Source: Hylemonella sp. (GTDB lineage: Bacteria; Pseudomonadota; Gammaproteobacteria; Burkholderiales; Burkholderiaceae_C). Taken from it: a stretch of 64,000 nt of DNA. The notes below the pieces were generated by a model, which did not search any database, had not been told where the DNA came from, and was given only the letters and a program-made list of their open reading frames with translations. The position numbers were made by a program, and so were the translations under genes. Positions 1 to 8,755 of this stretch are shown piece after piece. The stretch is from positions 124,001 to 188,000 of the forward strand of contig JAUYQZ010000003.1 in NCBI GenBank assembly GCA_030695415.1, written 5' to 3'. The stretch's first letter is position 1. The number at the start of each line of letters is the position of its first letter.

Positions 1-1115
1 CGGATCACCTCATCGCGCGTGCGGTTGTTGCCAGCCACATTGACACGGCGCACATAGGCACGACGCGAGGGCTCGGCCTGCAGCACCAGTGTCACCCGGC
101 TGGTGCTGCGGTCAATGTCGGGCACGGACTGGACGCGGGCGAAGGCATAGCCGAAACGCCCGAAATAATCCGTGAACGCCTTGACTGTCTCGGCCACCCG
201 GTCAGCGTTGTAGGCTTCGCCGGGGCGGATCGACACCAGCGCCTTGAACTCGTCCTCGCGTCCCAGGTAGTTGCCCGCCAGACGCACCCCGGCCACGACA
301 AAACGCTCGCCCTCGGTCACGTTGTGGGTGATGGAAATATCCTGCTTGTTGGGGGCGATGGCGACCTGCGTCGAGTCAATCCGGAACTCCAGATAGCCCC
401 GAGCCAGGTAATAAGAGCGCATCGTCTCGATGTCGGCATTGAGCTTGGCTCGCGAATAGCGGTCGGACTTGGTGTACCAGCTCATCCAGTTGCCAGTGTC
501 CAGGTCGAACAGGTTGCGCAAGGTGGACTCGGAGAACGCCTTGTTGCCGACGATACGGATCTCGCTGATCCTGGCCGGCTCGCCTTCGCTGACGGTGAAG
601 GCCAGGCTCACGCGGTTGCGCTCGACCGGTGTCACGGTGCTGACCACCTCGGCCGCGTATAGGCTGCGGTTGATGTACTGGCGCTTGAGCTCCTGCTCGG
701 CGCGGTCCAGCAGGGCCTTGTCGAAAGGTCGCCCCTCGGCCAGGCCGATGTCCTTCAGCGCCTTGGTCAGCACAGCCTTATCGAACTCGCGGGTCCCGAT
801 GAACTCGACGCCAGCCACGCTCGGCCGCTCCTCGACCACCACCACCAGCACGTCGCCTTTGATCTCCAGCCGCACGTCGGTGAAAAGGCCCAGGGCAAAC
901 AGAGCACGGATCGATGCGGTGCCCTTCTCGTCGCTGTAGGCATCCCCCACGCGCAAGGGCATGGAGGCGAACACGGTACCCGGTTCGACGCGTTGCAAGC
1001 CCTCGACCTGGATGTCGCTGATCTTGAAGGGCTCAGCGGCCCAGGCCATGTGCGCAGCCATCAACAGGGTTGCCACCAGGGCGGCGGCACGCAGGCTATA
1101 TCGTTTGAATTGCAT
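1..1115 (-). CDS. bamA: Outer membrane protein assembly factor BamA (partial, N-terminal part)
   Basis: The first about 371 residues of BamA, the outer-membrane Omp85 protein that folds and inserts beta-barrel proteins. The ATG at 1115 opens a signal peptide (MQFKRYSLRAAALVATLLMA, then AHMAWA before the mature AEPFKI). The mature part reads as successive POTRA repeats: FKISDIQVEGLQRVEPGTV starts POTRA1, and VAGVEFIGTREFDKAVL and ARISEIRIVGNKAFSESTL open later ones. The C-terminal barrel lies beyond base 1. It is the last gene visible of the minus-strand rpsB-to-bamA operon, 46 bases after rseP, the usual betaproteobacterial order. The frame is intact up to the window edge. Confidence 0.95.
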   Translation of the reverse strand, partial: MQFKRYSLRAAALVATLLMAAHMAWAAEPFKISDIQVEGLQRVEPGTVFASMPLRVGDAYSDEKGTASIRALFALGLFTDVRLEIKGDVLVVVVEERPSVAGVEFIGTREFDKAVLTKALKDIGLAEGRPFDKALLDRAEQELKRQYINRSLYAAEVVSTVTPVERNRVSLAFTVSEGEPARISEIRIVGNKAFSESTLRNLFDLDTGNWMSWYTKSDRYSRAKLNADIETMRSYYLARGYLEFRIDSTQVAIAPNKQDISITHNVTEGERFVVAGVRLAGNYLGREDEFKALVSIRPGEAYNADRVAETVKAFTDYFGRFGYAFARVQSVPDIDRSTSRVTLVLQAEPSRRAYVRRVNVAGNNRTRDEVI

Positions 1116-1161
1116 CGGTCAACTTGAAATTTGGCTGGGGCACACCGTCGGGTCCGGTGGT

Positions 1162-2523
1162 TCAGCCCAGGAGACGGGCCAGGTCATTGAACAACGCGAT
1201 GGACATCATGAGCGCCAACACGGCAACACCGGCGCGCTGCATGCGCTCCAGCCAGACATCCGCCACGGGCTTGCCTGTCACACCCTCCCAAAGATAATAC
1301 ATCAGGTGTCCGCCATCGAGCACCGGCAAGGGCAGCAGGTTGAGCACGCCCAGGCTGACACTGATCAGTGCCAGAAAGACCAGATATTGCGTCAGCCCCA
1401 TGCTGGCGGACCGTCCGGCGTAATCGGCGATGGTCAACGGACCGCTGAGGTTTTTCAGCGAAGCCTCACCCACCAGCATGCGGCCCAGGGTGCGCACGGT
1501 CAGCAGTGACACGTCCCAGGTCTTCTCGACGCCCAGCCACAGGCCTTCCAGCACGCCGTGCTGCACCATGATCATCTCGGGAGCGGCCCCCACATAGGCA
1601 CCGATGCGCCCGACCACCGCTGCGCCCTGCTGCTGGACTTCGGGGGTCACGTCCAGGGTGATGATGGCACCCTTGCGCTCGATGCGCCAGCTCTTCGTCA
1701 GGGCCTGCCCCTCCCGCACGGAGGCGCGGATCAGCTCGCGCAGCTGTCGCCCGTCCTTCACGATCACCCCGCCCAGGTCCAGCACCAGATCGCCCGGCCG
1801 CAGGCCGGCACGATCGGCAGCGCTGCCCGGCACGATGTCACCGATCTCCGGCCGGCTCAGCGGCGCGACGATGCCGATGCGCTCGAACAGCTGGGCATCC
1901 GCATCGCTCACCGCCATGCTCGCCAGCGGCAGCACGACCTCGGTCGGGGCGCGTGCGCGCGCATCGCTCAGCTCCAGGCGCACATCGCGCCCCTCCAGCG
2001 CCCCGCGCGTCAGCAGCCAGCGCACATCCTCGAACGAGGCCATGGCCTTGAGTTCGCCCCCGTCAAAACCAGCCCGCTCGACGCGCTCGCCGCCCCGCAA
2101 GCCGGCCCGCTCTGCGACGGACGCGGCCACCGGAGCGCCCAGCACCGCGCTGGCCATCTGCACGCCACTCCAGTTGACCACGGCATACAGCAGCACGGCC
2201 AGCAGCAGGTTGGCCAGCGGGCCGGCGGCCACGATGAGCGCCCGCGAGCGCAGCGGCTGGGTGTTGAATGCCAGATGCCGCTCTCCGGATGCCACCGGCG
2301 CCTCCCGCTCGTCGAGCATTCGCACATAGCCGCCCAGCGGAAAGGCGCCCAGCACGAACTCGGTCGGCGAACCCTTGGGCTGCCAGCGCAGCAGGGTGTG
2401 GCCAAAACCGACCGAGAAGCGCAGCACCTTGACGCCACAGGCCACGGCCATGCGGTAGTGCCCGTACTCATGGATGGCGATCAGCAGCCCCAGGGCCACG
2501 ATGAAGGCAACAACAGTCAGCAT
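1162..2523 (-). CDS. rseP: Intramembrane zinc metalloprotease RseP (site-2 protease)
   Basis: A 453-residue inner-membrane protease that cleaves anti-sigma factors such as RseA within the membrane and clears signal-peptide remnants. The zinc motif HEYGH is at residues 18-22 in the first membrane helix; the second metal site, in NLLPLPVLDGGH, is near the C-terminus. Two PDZ domains lie between; the second is clear ([20 protein letters not shown]). The ATG at 2523 is preceded by AAGGA at a good distance; a longer upstream extension would run into the 3' part of dxr and is not needed. It sits between dxr and bamA, so the protease and the main outer-membrane assembly factor share a transcript. 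Confidence 0.95.
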   Translation of the reverse strand: MLTVVAFIVALGLLIAIHEYGHYRMAVACGVKVLRFSVGFGHTLLRWQPKGSPTEFVLGAFPLGGYVRMLDEREAPVASGERHLAFNTQPLRSRALIVAAGPLANLLLAVLLYAVVNWSGVQMASAVLGAPVAASVAERAGLRGGERVERAGFDGGELKAMASFEDVRWLLTRGALEGRDVRLELSDARARAPTEVVLPLASMAVSDADAQLFERIGIVAPLSRPEIGDIVPGSAADRAGLRPGDLVLDLGGVIVKDGRQLRELIRASVREGQALTKSWRIERKGAIITLDVTPEVQQQGAAVVGRIGAYVGAAPEMIMVQHGVLEGLWLGVEKTWDVSLLTVRTLGRMLVGEASLKNLSGPLTIADYAGRSASMGLTQYLVFLALISVSLGVLNLLPLPVLDGGHLMYYLWEGVTGKPVADVWLERMQRAGVAVLALMMSIALFNDLARLLG

Positions 2524-2539
2524 GTCAGTCCTTTGGCGT

Positions 2540-3742
2540 TCAGGCTGTGAAGCTGCGTACGCACTGCTGCGCCGCCGCACGCGACTGTGCATCCAGCGCC
2601 AGCAAGTCGTCCAGGGAGCCAGGCGCCGACGGCACAACGGCTTCCAGTGTGCCGAGGTTGACGGCATGAATCTGGTCGAAGCGGATACGCCGCTCCAGGA
2701 AAGCCGCGACCGCCACCTCGTTGGCGGCATTGAGCACGGCCGTGGTTCCCGACGGGCCGCGCAGCGCGTCCCAGGCCAGGCCGATGCCGGGGAAACGCTG
2801 TGCATGCCCGGGCGCATCCATGGACTCGAAGGTCATGGCCGACAGCGTGCGGAAGTCCAGCGCCGCCGCCCCCGACGCCATGCGCTCGGGCCAGGACAAG
2901 CCATAGGCGATGGGAACCCGCATGTCGGGCGTGCCGAGCTGCGCCACCACCGAGTGATCGCTGTACTGAACCATGGAATGGATCACGCTCTGCGGGTGTA
3001 TCACCACCTCCAGCCGCTGCGGCTCCAGGCCGAACAAATAGCGCGCCTCGATCACCTCCAGCGCCTTGTTCATCATGGTGGCCGAGTCGACCGAGATCTT
3101 GCGTCCCATCACCCAGTTCGGGTGGGCGCAGGCCTGCTCCGGCGTGACCTCGCGCAAGGTCTGCGGATCACGCGTGCGAAACGGACCGCCGGACGCCGTC
3201 AGGATGATCTTGTCAACGCGACGCGCCCAGGTGGACGGGTCTTCGGGAAGTGACTGGAAGATGGCCGAATGTTCGCTGTCGATCGGCAGCAGCGTGGCGC
3301 CTCCCGTGCGCACCGCCTGCATGAAGAACTCGCCGCCGACCACCAGCGCCTCCTTGTTGGCCAGCAGCAGGCGCTTGCCGGCTCGCGCCGCTGCCAGGCA
3401 CGGCGCCAGGCCGGCTGCGCCGACGATGGCGGCCATGACGGCGTCCACCTCCTCGTGCGCGGCCACCTCGCTGAGGGCGGTCTCGCCAACCAGCACCTGA
3501 GTCTTCGCGCCCGCCTGGCCCAGGCGCTCGGCGAGCTGCGTGGCGTGCACGGCGCTGACCATCACAGCGAACCGGGGCTGGACCTGCAGACATTGCTGCA
3601 GCATCAAGTCCACCTGCGTGGCCGCCGTCAGGGCAAAGACTTCAAAGCGATCCGGGTGGCGAGCCAGTACGTCCAGGGTGCTCGTTCCGATGGAGCCGGT
3701 GGAGCCGAGGATGGCGACCCGTTGGCGTGTCGGCTGTTTCAT
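2540..3742 (-). CDS. dxr: 1-deoxy-D-xylulose-5-phosphate reductoisomerase
   Basis: A 400-residue cytoplasmic enzyme that converts DXP to 2-C-methyl-D-erythritol 4-phosphate with NADPH, the committed step of the MEP isoprenoid pathway. The NADPH-binding loop GSTGSIG is at residues 13-19. The metal-binding block LLPIDSEHSAIFQ and the active-site stretch TASGGPFR are intact, and SVDSATMMNKALEVIEA is the family signature. Length matches the family. The start ATG at 3742 shares a base with the cdsA stop codon (TGATG), which indicates translational coupling. With uppS and cdsA alongside, the operon joins isoprenoid supply with lipid-carrier and phospholipid synthesis. Confidence 0.96.
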   Translation of the reverse strand: MKQPTRQRVAILGSTGSIGTSTLDVLARHPDRFEVFALTAATQVDLMLQQCLQVQPRFAVMVSAVHATQLAERLGQAGAKTQVLVGETALSEVAAHEEVDAVMAAIVGAAGLAPCLAAARAGKRLLLANKEALVVGGEFFMQAVRTGGATLLPIDSEHSAIFQSLPEDPSTWARRVDKIILTASGGPFRTRDPQTLREVTPEQACAHPNWVMGRKISVDSATMMNKALEVIEARYLFGLEPQRLEVVIHPQSVIHSMVQYSDHSVVAQLGTPDMRVPIAYGLSWPERMASGAAALDFRTLSAMTFESMDAPGHAQRFPGIGLAWDALRGPSGTTAVLNAANEVAVAAFLERRIRFDQIHAVNLGTLEAVVPSAPGSLDDLLALDAQSRAAAQQCVRSFTA

Positions 3743-4596
3743 CAAGGCAGCACGGAATAAAACATCATGGCCAGCGGCAGCGTGGGCAAGAGGGCATCGA
3801 CGCGATCGAGCACGCCGCCATGGCCGGGCAAAAGGCGGCTGCTGTCCTTGGCGCCAGCGCTGCGCTTGACCAGCGATTCCACCAGGTCGCCCACCACGCT
3901 CATGGCCGCCAGGAAAAGCACGGCCAGCAGCAACAGGATCCAGCCCCCGAGGGACTGAAGATGACCGTACAGGCTGGGCGGCGGCAACACGCCGGCACGC
4001 TCCAGCGCCAGCCAGGCCAGCGCCAGCATCACCACGCCGGCCATGCCGCCCCACACCCCTTCCCAGCTCTTGCCCGGACTGATGGCCGGCGCCAGCCTGA
4101 CCTTGCTGAATCGGCCGCCCCAGGCCTTGCCGGCAAAGTAGGCGGCGACGTCAGCCATCCAGACCAGCACCAGAACGGAAAGCAGGAAGGTGATGCCCAC
4201 GTCGCGCGCCTGCACCACGGCCAGCCAGGTCAGCCACAGCGCCAGCCAGCCCCCGCCCAAGCGCAGTGCACGCGGCAGTTGACCCCAGCGCGTCACGCCC
4301 GCCTTGAGCAGCGCCGCACCGGTCAGCACCCAGGCCCCTCCGGCAACGATCCACAACATGGGCTGGGGGCTGGCCAGCAAGCCCAGATCCCAGGCCATGA
4401 CACAGGCCACCAGACAGGCGAAGGCCCCGATCCAGGCACCATACAGACCCAGGCCGTTGAGCCGCGCCCACTCCCAGGCCGCAGCGGCAATCAGCGCCAG
4501 CGTGACCAGACGCCAGTAAACCGTTTCGGCGTGGAACAGCGCCGGCAGCAGGATCAGCAGGAGGATGACGGCCGTGATGATGCGCTGCTTGAGCAT
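3742..4596 (-). CDS. cdsA: Phosphatidate cytidylyltransferase
   Basis: A 284-residue polytopic inner-membrane enzyme that makes CDP-diacylglycerol from phosphatidic acid and CTP, the precursor of bacterial phospholipids. About eight hydrophobic segments are visible from the N-terminus (MLKQRIITAVILLLILLPAL). The CDS signature near the C-terminus is complete: SVVGDLVESLVKRSAGAKD followed by LPGHGGVLDRVDALL. The loop PAISPGKSWEGVWGG is also typical. The start follows GAGGA at a suitable distance and is 9 bases from the uppS stop; the stop overlaps the dxr start. Confidence 0.95.
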   Translation of the reverse strand: MLKQRIITAVILLLILLPALFHAETVYWRLVTLALIAAAAWEWARLNGLGLYGAWIGAFACLVACVMAWDLGLLASPQPMLWIVAGGAWVLTGAALLKAGVTRWGQLPRALRLGGGWLALWLTWLAVVQARDVGITFLLSVLVLVWMADVAAYFAGKAWGGRFSKVRLAPAISPGKSWEGVWGGMAGVVMLALAWLALERAGVLPPPSLYGHLQSLGGWILLLLAVLFLAAMSVVGDLVESLVKRSAGAKDSSRLLPGHGGVLDRVDALLPTLPLAMMFYSVLP

Positions 4597-4605
4597 GAGG
4601 ATTCC

Positions 4606-5322
4606 TCAGGCGACCTTCTGGCCATTGGCCACGGGCGCCAGCTGGTCGGAAGTCTTCCCGTAGCGGCGCTCGCGCCGGGTGAACTCAGCGATGGCGCGGT
4701 CAAGCTCGGCTTCGTCGAAGTCGGGCCACAGCTTGTCACTGAAAAAGAGCTCGGCATAGGCCGCCTGCCAGAGCAGGAAGTTGCTCAGGCGCAGCTCACC
4801 CCCCGTACGGATGATGAGGTCGGGATCGGGAACATGGCTCATGGCCATGGCCTGGTGCAGCGAAACCTCGGTGATGGCGCGACCCTGTGCCGCCAGGCTG
4901 GCCGCTGCCTGGGCGATATCCCAGCGTCCGCCGTAGTTGAAGCACACGTTCAGAATGAGCCGGCTGTTGGCGGCCGTGGCGAGCTCCGCCTGCTCCAGGC
5001 CCTTGCGCAGCTTGTCCGACAGGCCGGCACGCTCGCCCACGAAATGCAGGCGTGCGCCATCCTTGAGCAGTTGCGGGACTTCCTTGCCCAGGGCCGAGGC
5101 CAGCAATTCCATGAGCCCGGACACCTCGTCCGCCGGGCGGTTCCAGTTCTCGGAGGAAAAAGCAAAGACCGTCAGTACCGCCACGCCACGGTCCAGACAG
5201 GCCCGGATGCAGCGGCGCAGGCTTTCCATGCCCTGGCGGTGACCAGCCAGGCGCGGCAGGAAGCGCTTGGTGGCCCAGCGGCCATTGCCATCCATGACGA
5301 TGGCGATGTGTTGCGGCGTCAT
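4606..5322 (-). CDS. uppS: Undecaprenyl diphosphate synthase (cis-prenyltransferase)
   Basis: A 238-residue cytoplasmic enzyme that condenses isopentenyl diphosphate with farnesyl diphosphate to give C55 undecaprenyl diphosphate, the lipid carrier for peptidoglycan and surface polysaccharide. The catalytic Asp is in the N-terminal motif MDGNGRWA (Asp11 here). The FNYGGRWDI block and the C-terminal RTGGELRLSNFLLWQ block, followed by DKLWPDFDE, are intact. The ATG at 5322 is chosen because the family begins just before the HIAIVMDGNGRW block; an upstream in-frame start would add about 20 unconserved residues. It precedes cdsA in the operon. Confidence 0.95.
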   Translation of the reverse strand: MTPQHIAIVMDGNGRWATKRFLPRLAGHRQGMESLRRCIRACLDRGVAVLTVFAFSSENWNRPADEVSGLMELLASALGKEVPQLLKDGARLHFVGERAGLSDKLRKGLEQAELATAANSRLILNVCFNYGGRWDIAQAAASLAAQGRAITEVSLHQAMAMSHVPDPDLIIRTGGELRLSNFLLWQAAYAELFFSDKLWPDFDEAELDRAIAEFTRRERRYGKTSDQLAPVANGQKVA

Positions 5323-5413
5323 ACAGCTTGAACGTTCAGGGTTGGGCGTGGAACGTGGTGGAGCGCGGAGCCGGCTGTTCACGCTGAACGCTCAGCGCCA
5401 GACGCTCAAGCGC

Positions 5414-5974
5414 TCAGACGGCCATGACTTCCTGTTCCTTGGAAGCCACCAACTGGTCGATCGTGACGACGTGTTTGTCGGTCAGCTTCTGGATGTCGGC
5501 CTCGGAACGCTTCTGGTCGTCCTCGGACACGGTCTTGTCCTTGACCAGCTTCTTGACGGCCTCATTGGCGTCGCGGCGCAGGTTACGCACGGCAATCTTG
5601 GCGTTCTCCCCCTCGGTACGCACCAGCTTGGTCATTTCCTTGCGGCGCTCCTCGCTCATGGGCGGCATGGGCACACGGATCAGGTCACCCATGGAGGCCG
5701 GGTTCAGGCCCAGCTCACTCTCGCGGATGGCCTTCTCGATCTTGGCGCCCATGCCCTTTTCCCAGGGCTGCACGCTGATGGTTCGGGCGTCGAGCAGGTT
5801 CACGTTGGCGACCTGGCTCAGCGGCACCGTGGCGCCGTAGTAATCGACCTGCACGGAATCGAGCATCGACGGATTGGCGCGGCCGGTGCGGATCTTGGAC
5901 AGGTGGCTCTTCAGGGCCTCGATGGACTGGTCCATCTTGGCTTCCATGGTTTTCTTGATGTCTGCAATCGTCAT
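5414..5974 (-). CDS. frr: Ribosome recycling factor
   Basis: A 186-residue protein that, with EF-G, splits the post-termination ribosome. The sequence matches the family over its full length: the N-terminal three-helix-bundle strand ([20 protein letters not shown]), the [14 protein letters not shown] block of domain II, and the C-terminal helix rich in charged residues ([28 protein letters not shown]). The start ATG follows AGGAG. It lies between pyrH (33 bases) and uppS (91 bases), the conserved position. Confidence 0.97.
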   Translation of the reverse strand: MTIADIKKTMEAKMDQSIEALKSHLSKIRTGRANPSMLDSVQVDYYGATVPLSQVANVNLLDARTISVQPWEKGMGAKIEKAIRESELGLNPASMGDLIRVPMPPMSEERRKEMTKLVRTEGENAKIAVRNLRRDANEAVKKLVKDKTVSEDDQKRSEADIQKLTDKHVVTIDQLVASKEQEVMAV

Positions 5975-6006
5975 GCTTTGCTCCTCTGCGGCATCAGCGG
6001 CTGCGC

Positions 6007-6729
6007 TCAGGCGTAGACCAGCGTGCCCTCGTCTTCACCCATCACGACGCGCTTGAGCGCGCCGTGCTTGAAAATGGAAAACACCTTGATCGGCAGCTTC
6101 TGGTCGCGGCACAGCGCAAAGGCCGTCGCGTCCATGATGCCGAGGTTCTTCGAAATCGCTTCGTCGAAGGAGATCTTGCTGTAGCGGGTGGCCGTCTTGT
6201 CCTTGTTCGGATCGGCGCTGTAGACACCGTCCACCTTGGTGGCCTTGAGCACCATCTCTGCCCCGATCTCGGCACCGCGCAGGGCCGCAGCCGTGTCGGT
6301 GGTGAAGAAAGGGTTGCCCGTTCCGGCCGCGAAGATCACGACCTTGCCCTCTTCGAGGTACTGCAGGGCCTTGGGACGCACATAAGGCTCGACCACCTGC
6401 TCGATGGCGATGGCCGACATCACACGCGCCGTCAGGCCCGCCTTGTTCATCGTGTCGGCCAGCGCCAGCGCGTTCATCACGGTGGCGAGCATGCCCATAT
6501 AGTCCGCCGTGGCCCGGTCCATACCGACCGAACCACCCGCCACACCGCGGAAGATGTTGCCACCACCGATGACGACGGCCACCTCCACCCCCAGGTGCGT
6601 GATCTCGGCCACCTCCTGCACCATGCGCTGGATGGTCGCATGGTTGATACCGAAGGCATCGTCGCCCATCAGGGCCTCCCCGGACAGCTTAAGCAGAATA
6701 CGCTTGTAGGCTGGCTTGGGGACGGACAT
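6007..6729 (-). CDS. pyrH: Uridylate kinase (UMP kinase)
   Basis: A 240-residue cytoplasmic hexameric enzyme of the amino-acid-kinase fold that phosphorylates UMP to UDP. Motifs seen are [13 protein letters not shown] at the N-terminus, the glycine-rich [11 protein letters not shown], the [13 protein letters not shown] block and the nucleotide-binding [16 protein letters not shown]. The ATG at 6729 follows AAGGAG-like sequence and gives the standard family start. It is the third gene of the rpsB-tsf-pyrH-frr series, as is common in proteobacteria. Confidence 0.96.
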   Translation of the reverse strand: MSVPKPAYKRILLKLSGEALMGDDAFGINHATIQRMVQEVAEITHLGVEVAVVIGGGNIFRGVAGGSVGMDRATADYMGMLATVMNALALADTMNKAGLTARVMSAIAIEQVVEPYVRPKALQYLEEGKVVIFAAGTGNPFFTTDTAAALRGAEIGAEMVLKATKVDGVYSADPNKDKTATRYSKISFDEAISKNLGIMDATAFALCRDQKLPIKVFSIFKHGALKRVVMGEDEGTLVYA

Positions 6730-6823
6730 GAAGGGCTCCTTGCAGGTGGTGGTGATACGCGATCCGGACAGACGGAATTTACAGGATTTCGCTGGCCGAG
6801 CCGTCGCTCGGCCAGTGGGACTG

Positions 6824-7747
6824 TCAGCCCGCCTGCTTGGCGGCGGCCACCTGGGCAGCCACTTCGGCGGCGAAGTCGTCAACCTTCTTCTCGATGCCCT
6901 CGCCCACCACGTACAGGGTGAAGCCCTTGACGGTGGTGCCGGCGGCCTTGAGCATCTGCTCGACGGTCTGCTTGTCGTTCTTCACGAAGGGCTGGTTGAA
7001 CAGCGACACTTCCTTCAGGAACTTCTGCACACCGCCCTCGATGCGCTTGGCGACGATGTCGGCAGGCTGCACGGGCTTGCCAGCCGCTTCAGCGGTCTTG
7101 CGATCTTCTTCGGCCTTGCCCGCGGCAACAGCACGCTCTTTCTCAATCAGTTCTGCCGGCACGTCAGCGCTGGTCAGCGCCACGGGCTTCATGGCGGCCA
7201 CGTGCATGGCGACGTCCTTGGCGGCCGTCTCGTCACCCTCAAACTCCACGATCACACCGATGCGCGTGCCGTGCAAGTAGGCGGCCAGCTTGGCGCCGGA
7301 GGAGAAGTGCTTGAAACGACGGAAGCTCATGTTCTCGCCGATCTTGCCGATCAGGCCCTTGCGCACGTCTTCCAGCGTGGGGCCAAAGCCGTCCTGGCTG
7401 TAGGGCAGTGCGCCCAGGGCGGCCACATCGGCCGGCTTGTGCTTGGCGATCAGCTCGGCAGCGGCCTTGGCCACGGCCAGGAAGCTGTCGTTCTTGGTCA
7501 CGAAGTCGGTCTCGCAGTTCACTTCGATCAGGGCGCCGGTGCTGCCGCTGATGGAGCTGGCGACCACGCCTTCGGCGGTCACGCGCGAGGCGGCCTTGCC
7601 GGCCTTGGTCCCCAGCTTCACGCGCAGCAGCTCCTCGGCCTTGGCCATGTCGCCCTCGGCTTCGGTCAGCGCCTTCTTGCATTCCATCATCGGGGCGTCG
7701 GTCTTGCCGCGCAGTTCGGCGACCATGCTTGCGGTAATTGCAGCCAT
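6824..7747 (-). CDS. tsf: Translation elongation factor Ts
   Basis: A 307-residue guanine-nucleotide exchange factor for EF-Tu. The N-terminal UBA-like domain ([24 protein letters not shown]) and the core signature [13 protein letters not shown] are present, and the coiled-coil region ([20 protein letters not shown]) and C-terminal module match the family. It lies 85 bases downstream of rpsB, separated by a terminator-like hairpin, so its level may be lower than S2 by partial read-through. This arrangement is known from the rpsB-tsf operon of E. coli. Confidence 0.96.
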   Translation of the reverse strand: MAAITASMVAELRGKTDAPMMECKKALTEAEGDMAKAEELLRVKLGTKAGKAASRVTAEGVVASSISGSTGALIEVNCETDFVTKNDSFLAVAKAAAELIAKHKPADVAALGALPYSQDGFGPTLEDVRKGLIGKIGENMSFRRFKHFSSGAKLAAYLHGTRIGVIVEFEGDETAAKDVAMHVAAMKPVALTSADVPAELIEKERAVAAGKAEEDRKTAEAAGKPVQPADIVAKRIEGGVQKFLKEVSLFNQPFVKNDKQTVEQMLKAAGTTVKGFTLYVVGEGIEKKVDDFAAEVAAQVAAAKQAG

Positions 7748-7787
7748 CTTCTTACTCCGTCATCAATTCAAATATCAGGTTGGGGCT

Positions 7788-7810
7788 AAAAAAAAGGGGC
7801 GCAGCGCCCC
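7788..7810 (-). terminator. Intrinsic terminator or attenuator between rpsB and tsf
   Basis: Read on the minus strand, a perfect stem (GGGGCGC / GCGCCCC) is followed by a run of eight T residues, 22 bases after the rpsB stop codon and 40 bases before the tsf start. The form is that of a Rho-independent terminator. Because tsf has no obvious promoter of its own in the short gap, partial read-through is the likely outcome. Confidence 0.75.
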
Positions 7811-7832
7811 TTTCTTCAGGGTCGGGCGTAGC

Positions 7833-8585
7833 TCAGGCGGAAGCTTCGTTCACTTCCACGAACTCGTCGCCGCTCTCGGAGGCCACGGCCTTGACCACAT
7901 CATCCACGGCGTTGGCACGGCCTTCCAGGATGGCGTCGGCGATGCCGCGGGCGTACAGCGTGACGGCCTTGGACGAATCGTCGTTGCCCGGGATCACGTA
8001 GTCGATGCCTTCGGGGGAGTGGTTGGAGTCGACCACGCCGATCAGCGGGATGCCCAGCTTCTTGGCTTCGGCAATGGCGATCTTGTGGTAGCCGACGTCG
8101 ATCACGAAGATGGCGTCCGGCAGGGTATTCATGTCCTGGATCCCGCCGATGTCACGCTCCAGCTTGTCCAGCTCGCGAGCGAACATCAGCTGCTCCTTCT
8201 TGCTCATCGCGTCCAGGCCGGTTTCCTGCTGGGCCTTCATGTCCTTCAGACGCTTGATCGAGGTCTTGACGGTCTTGAAGTTGGTCAGCATGCCACCCAA
8301 CCAGCGCTGGTCGACGAAGGGCACGCCGGCGCGCTGGGCTTCAGCAGCCACGGTCTCGCGGGCGGTGCGCTTGGTGCCCACCATCAGGATGGTGCCGCGC
8401 TTGGCAGCCAGTTGCTTGGCAAACTTGGCTGCGTCCTGGAACATCGGCAGCGATTTTTCCAGGTTGATGATGTGGATCTTGTTGCGATGGCCGAAAATGA
8501 AGGGGGCCATCTTGGGGTTCCAGAAGCGGGTTTGGTGGCCAAAATGGACACCGGCTTCCAGCATTTGACGCATGGTCACGGACAT
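7833..8585 (-). CDS. rpsB: 30S ribosomal protein S2
   Basis: A 250-residue ribosomal protein bound between the head and body of the 30S subunit. The family start [20 protein letters not shown] is followed by the signature [20 protein letters not shown], and the second signature region ([13 protein letters not shown]) and the [20 protein letters not shown] block near the C-terminus are complete. It is the promoter-proximal gene of the operon and is divergent from an amidase gene. The start ATG is preceded by AGGAATT. Confidence 0.98.
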   Translation of the reverse strand: MSVTMRQMLEAGVHFGHQTRFWNPKMAPFIFGHRNKIHIINLEKSLPMFQDAAKFAKQLAAKRGTILMVGTKRTARETVAAEAQRAGVPFVDQRWLGGMLTNFKTVKTSIKRLKDMKAQQETGLDAMSKKEQLMFARELDKLERDIGGIQDMNTLPDAIFVIDVGYHKIAIAEAKKLGIPLIGVVDSNHSPEGIDYVIPGNDDSSKAVTLYARGIADAILEGRANAVDDVVKAVASESGDEFVEVNEASA

Positions 8586-8738
8586 GTGATTAATTCCTGA
8601 GGTTGGGTCTAAAATCCGGTCCTCTTTGCAAATGACGTCTGGCGCCAGTTGCAACACCTGGATGGACCGGTTTGCGATTTACTTTGCGGCTGCTGGTGCG
8701 GAACGCACCTGCTGTTCCAGCAAAGCCTTGCGACTATA
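8586..8738 (-). promoter_or_regulatory. rpsB promoter and structured 5' leader
   Basis: On the minus strand a good -10 box (TATAGT, 8738-8733) lies about 150 bases upstream of the rpsB ATG; no strong -35 is visible. Transcription from here would give a leader of about 140 bases. Near its 5' end are two small perfect hairpins: GCTG/CAGC (8711-8721) and GGTGCG/CGCACC with a TTC loop (8695-8709). S2 operons in other proteobacteria are autoregulated through the leader, so a similar role is plausible here but not shown. Confidence 0.45.
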
Positions 8739-8755
8739 ACACACGCCCTGTCCCA

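Noticed and set aside
8672-8755. Longer amidase start upstream of 8756
   Set aside because: The extra residues show no family similarity and would overlap the rpsB promoter and leader.
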